A DNA stretch of 6,414 bases, taken from Sphingomonadaceae bacterium (lineage in GTDB: Bacteria > Pseudomonadota > Alphaproteobacteria > Sphingomonadales > Sphingomonadaceae). The DNA is taken from positions 1-6,414 of the forward strand of contig JACFNY010000124.1 of NCBI GenBank assembly GCA_019454625.1, read 5' to 3'. Shown piece by piece: positions 1-4,615 of this stretch. The notes under the pieces are model-generated. The model was given only the letters and a program-made list of their open reading frames with translations, searched no databases and was not told where the DNA came from. Each line of letters opens with the position of its first letter. The stretch's first letter is position 1. Made by a program: the position numbers and the translations under genes.

Positions 1-1
1 T

Positions 2-325
2 GCCATCGGCGTCCTCACCGGCTCGGGCGTCTGGCTGCTGCTGCGGCCGCGCACCTTTCAGGTGGTGATCGGTCTCGCCCTGCTCTCCTACGCCGTGAAC
101 CTGTTCATTCTCGCCATGGGGCGGCTGCGCATCGACGCGCCGCCCATCATCGAAAAGGGCGGGGCCGTCGACCCGGCCGCCTACACCGATCCCGTGCCGC
201 AGGCGCTGGTGCTGACGGCGATCGTCATTTCATTCGCGACGACGGCGCTGATGCTCGTCGTGCTGCTGGCCTCGCGCGGCCTCACCGACACCGACCACGT
301 CGACGGCGAGGAGCAGGACTCGTGA
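2..325 (+). CDS. mnhC: Na+/H+ antiporter subunit C (MnhC/MrpC), 5' end cut off
   Basis: Small NuoK-like membrane subunit of the multisubunit Mrp/Mnh cation-proton antiporter of the inner membrane. The frame is open from the left edge, giving 107 visible residues. Since family members are usually about 110-125 residues, only a few N-terminal codons should be missing. Visible hallmarks are the segment IGLALLSYAVNLFILAMG (residues 23-40), which is the second membrane helix, and DPVPQALVLTAIVISFA (63-79), the strongly conserved lead-in to the third helix. The tail is short and acidic (DTDHVDGEEQDS). The stop overlaps the GTG start of mnhD by four bases, and the following D-E-F-G order confirms the assignment. 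GTG codons at 62 and 65 are internal valines, not the true start. In the complex this subunit is thought to contact the large A and D subunits, as NuoK does in complex I (family knowledge). Confidence 0.93.
   Translation, partial: AIGVLTGSGVWLLLRPRTFQVVIGLALLSYAVNLFILAMGRLRIDAPPIIEKGGAVDPAAYTDPVPQALVLTAIVISFATTALMLVVLLASRGLTDTDHVDGEEQDS
308..313 (+). promoter_or_regulatory. Ribosome-binding site for mnhD
   Basis: The purine run GAGGAG lies eight bases before the GTG at 322, inside the last codons of mnhC. Its good Shine-Dalgarno match and spacing support the GTG at 322 as the real mnhD start rather than a later ATG. Confidence 0.6.
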
Positions 326-1941
326 GCGGCTGGCTCCAGCACCTGATCGTCCTGCCGATCGTCCTGCCGCTGGTCGTCAGCGCGCTGATGCTGCTGTTCA
401 GCGATCGTCACCGCCGTCTGCGCAGCGGCCTCGCGCTCGCCGCCGCCGCGTTTCTCGTCGTGATCGCCGCCGTCCTGCTCCACCAGACCCTCTCGGCCGA
501 CGCGTCCGGCCGTCCGTGGGTCGGTTCCTACCGGCTGGGCGACTGGGCGGCGCCGTTCGGCATCGTGCTGGTGGTGGACAGGCTTTCCGCCCTGATGCTG
601 ATGCTCACCGCCGTGCTCGGCTTCACCTCGCTGTTCTACGCGCTCGCGCGGTGGGACCGGGCGGGACCGCGCTTCCACGCGCTGTTCCTGCTGCTGCTGA
701 TGGGGCTGAACGGCGCGTTCCTCACCGGCGATCTCTTCAACCTGTTCGTGTTCTTCGAAGTGCTGCTCGCGGCGTCCTATGGCCTCGTGCTGCACGGCTC
801 GGGCCGGGCGCGGGTCAGCGCCGGGCTGCACTACATCACGATCAACGTGGCGACCTCGCTGCTGTTCCTCATCGGCGTCAGTATGCTCTACGGCGTCACC
901 GGCACGCTCAACATGGCCGATCTTGCCGTCCGCATCCCGAACGTGCCCGAGGACGACGTGATGCTGCTCGAAGCCGGCGCCGCGATCCTCGGCATCGCCT
1001 TCCTCGTGAAGGCCGGCATGTGGCCGCTGGGGCTGTGGCTGCCGCGCACCTATGCCGCCGCCGCGCCGCCGGTCGCCGCCGTGTTCGCGATCATGAGCAA
1101 GGTGGGCGTCTACATCGTCCTGCGCCTCTCCATGCTGCTGTTCGGCGACGAGGCGGGCCTCGCCGCGAGCTTCGCCAACGAATGGCTGCTGATCGGCGGC
1201 ATGGCGACGATCGCCTTCGGCACGGTCGGCATCCTCTCGGCATCGACGCTGACCGGGATCGGCGGGCACTACGTCCTCGTCTCCTCGGGCACGCTGCTCG
1301 CGGCGATCGGAACGGGCAGCAGCAACGTGCTCTCCGGGGCGCTTTTCTACCTCGTCAGCTCGACGCTGGCGATCAGCGCCTTCTACCTCATCACCGAGCT
1401 CGTCGAACGCGGCAGTCTGGACGAGGACGAGGCATCGACCTCCGAACCGGTTTTCGAGGACGAGTATATCGGCGCGCTCGCCGAGGAGGAGGACGACGAG
1501 ATCGGCGTCGTGATCCCGGCGACGCTCGCCCTCATCGGCGGCGGCTTCGCTTTCTGCGCCGTGCTGCTGTCGGGCCTGCCGCCGCTGTCGGGCTTCATCG
1601 CCAAGTTCGCCATGATCGACGGCCTGCTGTTCGAGCAGGAAACCGTGCCCGCAATGTCGTGGCTGTTCATCGCGCTGGTGCTCGGTTCCGGTCTCGCGGC
1701 GCTGATCGCCACGGTGCGCGCGGGCATAGACCTGATCTGGACGCCGGACGAAACGCAGACCCCCGCGCTCAGCATCGTCGAGGCGCTTCCGGTCGGCATC
1801 CTGCTCGCGGCGTGCCTTGCCCTGATGGTCTATGCGGGCGCGGTGATGACCTACATGGAGGACATCGCGGGCAACCTTTCCGACCGGGCGGTCTACTCCG
1901 ACGCGGTGCTCTCGGCGAACAGCGGCCAGGTGCAGCCATGA
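322..1941 (+). CDS. mnhD: Na+/H+ antiporter subunit D (MnhD/MrpD)
   Basis: Large ion-translocating subunit of the Mrp/Mnh antiporter, homologous to NuoL/M/N of respiratory complex I. It is 539 residues and hydrophobic throughout, with many membrane helices (about 14 are usual for the family). The proton-antiporter domain covers about residues 125-440. The expected charged residues inside helices are present: E146 in LFNLFVFFEVLLAASYG, K230 in FLVKAGMWPLGLWLP, K260 in IMSKVGVYIVL and K428 in PPLSGFIAKFAM. The E146/K230 pair corresponds to the glutamate and lysine that family work shows are needed for antiport. The GTG start overlaps the mnhC stop (GTGA) and has a good ribosome-binding site. 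One odd feature is a very acidic hydrophilic loop at about 359-393, between two helices, which makes the protein somewhat longer than the roughly 500-residue family norm. NuoM/HyfB-type paralogues look similar, but the flanking subunits settle the identity. Confidence 0.96.
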   Translation: MSGWLQHLIVLPIVLPLVVSALMLLFSDRHRRLRSGLALAAAAFLVVIAAVLLHQTLSADASGRPWVGSYRLGDWAAPFGIVLVVDRLSALMLMLTAVLGFTSLFYALARWDRAGPRFHALFLLLLMGLNGAFLTGDLFNLFVFFEVLLAASYGLVLHGSGRARVSAGLHYITINVATSLLFLIGVSMLYGVTGTLNMADLAVRIPNVPEDDVMLLEAGAAILGIAFLVKAGMWPLGLWLPRTYAAAAPPVAAVFAIMSKVGVYIVLRLSMLLFGDEAGLAASFANEWLLIGGMATIAFGTVGILSASTLTGIGGHYVLVSSGTLLAAIGTGSSNVLSGALFYLVSSTLAISAFYLITELVERGSLDEDEASTSEPVFEDEYIGALAEEEDDEIGVVIPATLALIGGGFAFCAVLLSGLPPLSGFIAKFAMIDGLLFEQETVPAMSWLFIALVLGSGLAALIATVRAGIDLIWTPDETQTPALSIVEALPVGILLAACLALMVYAGAVMTYMEDIAGNLSDRAVYSDAVLSANSGQVQP

Positions 1942-2426
1942 GGCGGATCGTCCCCTACCCTGCGTTCGCGGCCGCGTTGCTCGCGATGTGGCTGCTGCTG
2001 ACGGAATCGGTGTCCCCCGGCCATGTCCTGCTCGGAAGCCTGATCGCCGTGCTTGCGACGAATGCGATGGCGGCGCTTCAGCCGGAGCCCGCGAAGATCA
2101 GGTTTTCCCTCGCCATCCCCCGGCTGGCGATCATCGTGTTGCAGGACATCATCCGCTCGAACATCGCGGTGGGACGCATCATCCTCTTCGGCAAGCGGCA
2201 GGACCACCGGTCCGGCTTCCTGCAAATGCCGCTCGACCTTCGCAATCAGTACGGCCTCGCCGTTCTGGCCTGCATCATCACGGCGACGCCGGGCACGCTC
2301 TGGCTGCAATACGACCGTTCGCGCAACCTCCTGCTCATTCACGTCCTCGACCTCGTCGACGACGAACAGTGGATCGCGCTCATCAAGAACCGCTACGAAC
2401 GCCTGCTGATGGAGATATTCGAATGA
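1938..2426 (+). CDS. mnhE: Na+/H+ antiporter subunit E (MnhE/MrpE)
   Basis: Small accessory subunit found only in Mrp-type antiporters and having no complex I counterpart. It is 162 residues, normal for the family (about 160). The N-terminal half holds two close membrane helices (about 7-22 and 28-47), followed by an amphipathic region with DIIRSNIAVGRIIL (70-83). The C-terminal half carries the family signature TPGTLWLQ (117-124), then LLLIHVLDL (131-139), predicted to form a cytoplasmic beta-rich domain. The ATG overlaps the mnhD stop (ATGA), with only a weak AGG at 1928-1930 as a ribosome-binding site, so translation probably depends on ribosomes finishing mnhD. The same frame stays open far upstream through mnhD (to about 516), but that part is Arg/His/Ala-rich and non-membrane, so the start at 1938 is clear. 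In the family, E is needed for full complex assembly or activity. Confidence 0.95.
   Translation: MRRIVPYPAFAAALLAMWLLLTESVSPGHVLLGSLIAVLATNAMAALQPEPAKIRFSLAIPRLAIIVLQDIIRSNIAVGRIILFGKRQDHRSGFLQMPLDLRNQYGLAVLACIITATPGTLWLQYDRSRNLLLIHVLDLVDDEQWIALIKNRYERLLMEIFE
2411..2414 (+). promoter_or_regulatory. Ribosome-binding site for mnhF
   Basis: GGAG lies eight bases before the ATG at 2423, within the last codons of mnhE. It supports the short 93-residue form of mnhF and allows independent initiation as well as coupling. Confidence 0.55.
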
Positions 2427-2704
2427 GCACGCTGTTCCTGGCGTGGGCGATCACCACGTCGCAGATCATCCTCGGCTTCGCGATGGCCTGCGCCGCCTGG
2501 CGCGTCGCCGTGGGCCCGCGCGCGCAGGACCGCGTGCTGGGACTCGATACGCTCTATGTGAACGCCATGCTGCTGCTCGTCACCTTCGGCATCCAGACCG
2601 GCCGTACGCTCTATTTCGAATCCGCGCTCGCCATCGGCATCCTCGGCTTCACGGGCACGGTGGCGCTTTCGAAGTTCCTGATGCGCGGCGAGGTGATCGA
2701 ATGA
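2423..2704 (+). CDS. mnhF: Na+/H+ antiporter subunit F (MnhF/MrpF)
   Basis: Small three-helix membrane subunit of the Mrp/Mnh antiporter, 93 residues, typical of the family. Helices lie at about 4-28, 43-58 and 65-85. The loop between the first two carries the family signature GPRAQDRVLGLDTL (31-44). D36 in this motif aligns with the aspartate reported as functionally important in MrpF. The protein ends in a short charged tail, MRGEVIE. It overlaps both mnhE and mnhG by four bases (ATGA at each junction), so it is a middle cistron in a fully coupled operon. Its frame is open upstream into mnhE, but that part is Arg/His/Pro-rich and does not fit a membrane protein. Confidence 0.95.
   Translation: MSTLFLAWAITTSQIILGFAMACAAWRVAVGPRAQDRVLGLDTLYVNAMLLLVTFGIQTGRTLYFESALAIGILGFTGTVALSKFLMRGEVIE
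2690..2698 (+). promoter_or_regulatory. Strong extended Shine-Dalgarno sequence for mnhG
   Basis: GAGGTGATC is a nine-base perfect complement to the conserved 3' end of bacterial 16S rRNA (GATCACCTC). The GAGG core is seven bases before the ATG at 2701. The site sits inside the last codons of mnhF (Gly-Glu-Val-Ile) and is the best ribosome-binding site in the window. It fixes the mnhG start. Confidence 0.7.
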
Positions 2705-3048
2705 TCCATGCACCCGACCTGCCGCTGTGGGCGACGATCCTGACGGCGCTGTTCCTGCTGTCCGGCGCCGTCATCACCGCCATCGGTTCTTTCGGCCTCC
2801 TTCGGCTCAAGTCCTTCTACGAGCGCGTCCACGCCCCCACGCTGGGAACGACGCTCGGCGCGGGCGGCGTCCTCATCGCGTCGATGATCTGCTTCTCCGC
2901 GCTCCAGAGCCGGCCCGTGATCCACGAGGTGCTGATCGCGCTGTTCGTGACGCTGACCACGCCGGTCACGCTGATGCTGCTCGCGCGCGCGGCGCTCTAC
3001 CGGAACCGCACGGAAGGCGACGAGGCGGTTCCCCGCGACTTCGACTGA
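2701..3048 (+). CDS. mnhG: Na+/H+ antiporter subunit G (MnhG/MrpG)
   Basis: Last subunit of the Mrp/Mnh antiporter, 115 residues with three membrane helices at about 10-30, 50-70 and 78-98. The family signature is plain: IGSFGLLRLKSFYERVHA (28-45), followed by PTLGTTLGAGGVLIASM (46-62). Family members read roughly G-x-x-G-x-x-R-x-x-D/S-F-Y-x-R-x-H-A. A short hydrophilic tail follows the third helix (from about residue 101) and is probably cytoplasmic. The ATG overlaps the mnhF stop and is preceded by an excellent Shine-Dalgarno sequence, so G may be translated as well as or better than the subunits before it. It closes the operon in the usual C-D-E-F-G order. Confidence 0.95.
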   Translation: MIHAPDLPLWATILTALFLLSGAVITAIGSFGLLRLKSFYERVHAPTLGTTLGAGGVLIASMICFSALQSRPVIHEVLIALFVTLTTPVTLMLLARAALYRNRTEGDEAVPRDFD

Positions 3049-3115
3049 GCCGTCCCATCGCCGGGAGAGACGCGCCGGGCTTGCCAATTCCCCGCTTCCG
3101 GTCCAGTTGGGCGCC
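3049..3115 (+). other. Short gap between the antiporter operon and rRNA-modification genes
   Basis: These 67 bases hold no convincing rho-independent terminator (no strong stem followed by T residues) and no clear sigma-70-type promoter. A TTGCCA at 3081-3086 lacks a matching -10 box. No good ribosome-binding site sits just before 3116. Read-through from mnhG into the next gene is possible, though a GC-rich promoter that cannot be recognised by eye is equally possible. Confidence 0.4.
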
Positions 3116-4060
3116 ATGTCGAAACCCCCTCGCCGTTCCGGCCCCCCGCGCCGTCCTTCGAAAGCCGGCGGTCCTGCGCGTCCGCCCGTGGACGGCAAGC
3201 CGCGCCGTCCGCGCCCGCCCGCCGATCGCCGTGACGAACGCGGCGATGAACGGCAGCGCCCGGCCGGAAGGTCCGAGCGCCCCGCCCGGCCCCAGCGCCG
3301 TCCCGACCGCCCCGCCGCCCCGGCGCACAGGCCCGGCGAGCCGCAGCGCATCGCCAAGCTGCTCGCCCGCGCGGGCGTCGGGTCGCGGCGCGACATCGAG
3401 CGGATGATCGCCGAGGGCCGCGTTTCGGTGGACGGCGCCGTCCTGACCTCGCCTGCGCTCAACCTCGCCTCGCTCGCGGGCGTGACCGTGGACGGCAACC
3501 CTGTGGCCGCCGCGAGCGCGACGCGCCTCTACCGCTTCCACAAGCCCGCCGGCTGCCTGACGACGGCGCGCGATCCCAAGGGCCGCGCCACGATCTACGA
3601 CCTGCTGCCGAAGGACCTGCCCCGGCTCGTCACCATCGGCCGTCTCGACATGAACACCGAGGGCCTGCTGCTCCTCACCAACGACGGCGAGCTGAAGCGC
3701 GCGATGGAGCTTCCCGCGAACGCGCTGGTGCGGCGCTACCGCGTGCGCGTGTTCGGCAGCGTCAACGCCCGCGCGCTCGAGGCGCTCGCCGAGGGCGTCA
3801 CCATCGAAGGCGTGCGCTACGGCTCCATCAACGCCGACATCGAGCACAGGTCCGGCGCCTATGCGTGGCTCGTCGTCAGCATCACCGAGGGCAAGAACCG
3901 CGAGGTCCGCAAGGTGCTGGAGCACCTCGGTCTCAAGGTCGCACGGCTGATCCGCGTCGGCTACGGGCCCTTCGATCTGGGCGAGCTTCCGGTGCGCGGC
4001 GTGGAGCAGGTCCCGGACGACGCCGTGTCGCGGCTGCGGAGCCGCCTGCCGCAGAAATGA
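3116..4060 (+). CDS. rluB: RluB/RsuA-family rRNA pseudouridine synthase with Arg/Pro-rich N-terminus
   Basis: Converts a specific uridine in rRNA to pseudouridine; RluB acts on 23S rRNA near the peptidyl-transferase centre (U2605 in E. coli numbering). From ATG 3116 it is 314 residues. Residues 1-77 are a low-complexity extension with 20 Arg and 20 Pro. An S4 RNA-binding domain follows (about 78-130; RIAKLLARAGVGSRRDIERM), then the catalytic domain with KPAG (143-146) and the motif GRLDMNTEGLLLLTNDGEL, whose D178 is the catalytic aspartate. EGKNREVRKVLEHLGL (258-273) and YGPFDLGELP near the C-terminus are typical of the RsuA/RluB/RluE/RluF group. The target could instead be that of RluE, RluF or RsuA, but RluB is the best fit because of the S4 domain and C-terminal sequence. 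A TTG at 3107 would add three residues; ATG is preferred, though neither has a good ribosome-binding site. The stop overlaps rsmD (ATGA). Confidence 0.87.
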   Translation: MSKPPRRSGPPRRPSKAGGPARPPVDGKPRRPRPPADRRDERGDERQRPAGRSERPARPQRRPDRPAAPAHRPGEPQRIAKLLARAGVGSRRDIERMIAEGRVSVDGAVLTSPALNLASLAGVTVDGNPVAAASATRLYRFHKPAGCLTTARDPKGRATIYDLLPKDLPRLVTIGRLDMNTEGLLLLTNDGELKRAMELPANALVRRYRVRVFGSVNARALEALAEGVTIEGVRYGSINADIEHRSGAYAWLVVSITEGKNREVRKVLEHLGLKVARLIRVGYGPFDLGELPVRGVEQVPDDAVSRLRSRLPQK

Positions 4061-4599
4061 GGATCATCGCCGGGGCATGGCGCGGACGGCCCCTCGCCGC
4101 GCCCGCCGGTGCCGCGACCCGGCCCACCGCCGACCGCGCGCGCGAAACCCTGTTCTCGATGCTGACGAGCCGCCTCGGCACGTTCGAGGGGCTGGCCGTC
4201 GCCGACCTGTTCGCGGGCACCGGCGCGCTCGGGCTCGAGGCCCTGTCGCGCGGGGCCGCGCACGCGACGTTCGTGGAGACAGACCGCAGCGCGCTCGCCG
4301 CGCTCAAGGCCAATATCGCGAAGCTCGGCGCCGCCGGGCGGACCGGCATTCTGGCCCGAAGCGCGGACGCGCCGGGCACGGCGACCGCATCATACGACCT
4401 CCTGTTCCTCGATCCGCCCTACGGCAAGGGCCTTGCGGAACGGTCGCTCGCGGCCTTGCGGCAAGGCGGCTGGCCGGCGCCGGGCGCATGGATCAGCGTT
4501 GAGACGAGCCGCGACGAGACGCTTGGTCCGGAGGGCTACGTCGTCGACACGGTCCGCGACGTCGGCAAGGCGCGGCTGCACCTGCTGCGGGCGGCGTAA
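4057..4599 (+). CDS. rsmD: 16S rRNA guanine-N2 methyltransferase RsmD
   Basis: Methylates a guanine in the small-subunit rRNA (m2G966 in E. coli numbering, near the P site), using S-adenosylmethionine. It is 180 residues, slightly shorter than E. coli RsmD (about 198). The N-terminus MRIIAGAWRGRPL and the signature TRPTADRARETLFSML (21-36) are diagnostic of RsmD. The SAM-binding loop is DLFAGTGALGLEALSRGA from residue 50, and E74 in FVETD is the likely ribose-binding acid. The catalytic motif DPPY is at 119-122. The ATG overlaps the stop of the pseudouridine synthase, and the nearest purine run (GGAG at 4038-4041) is 15 bases away. Translation therefore probably relies on coupling. Pairing with an RluB-like gene is sensible, as both modify rRNA. 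The gene ends 16 bases before the convergent AsmA-like gene. Confidence 0.94.
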   Translation: MRIIAGAWRGRPLAAPAGAATRPTADRARETLFSMLTSRLGTFEGLAVADLFAGTGALGLEALSRGAAHATFVETDRSALAALKANIAKLGAAGRTGILARSADAPGTATASYDLLFLDPPYGKGLAERSLAALRQGGWPAPGAWISVETSRDETLGPEGYVVDTVRDVGKARLHLLRAA

Positions 4600-4615
4600 G
4601 GGACGCAGCCCCCGC
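4600..4615. other. Sixteen-base convergent junction between rsmD and the AsmA-like gene
   Basis: The stop codons of two converging genes are separated by 16 bases. There is no room for a normal terminator outside coding sequence, and no T-run is seen on either strand. A six-base GC stem (4584-4589 with 4604-4609, loop of 14) spans the end of rsmD but is weak evidence for termination. Transcripts from the two strands probably overlap at their 3' ends. Confidence 0.5.

Noticed and set aside
181..1269. Long antisense open frame (362 codons) opposite mnhC and mnhD
   Set aside because: Its product is dominated by His, Gln, Glu, Asp and Arg with no hydrophobic core or domain. This is the usual shadow of a GC-rich membrane-protein gene on the other strand.
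516..1937. In-frame upstream extension of mnhE through most of mnhD
   Set aside because: The frame is open but the translation is Arg/Ala/His-rich and unlike MnhE, while mnhD in this region is clearly the real gene. The same applies to the upstream extensions of mnhF (from 1988), mnhG (from 2443) and rsmD (from 3865).
3060..3079. Direct repeat of CGCCGGG in the gap after mnhG as an operator
   Set aside because: Seven GC-only bases repeated once in GC-rich DNA is expected by chance, and there is no promoter nearby to regulate.
2611..3925. Overlapping antisense open frames opposite mnhG and the pseudouridine synthase
   Set aside because: Compositionally biased (Arg/Gly/Ala/His), with no recognisable motif and fully explained as shadows of the sense-strand genes.
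4584..4609. Six-base GC inverted repeat at the rsmD/AsmA junction as a terminator
   Set aside because: The stem is short, the loop is 14 bases, part of it lies in rsmD coding sequence and no T-run follows on either strand. Such stems arise easily by chance at this GC content.
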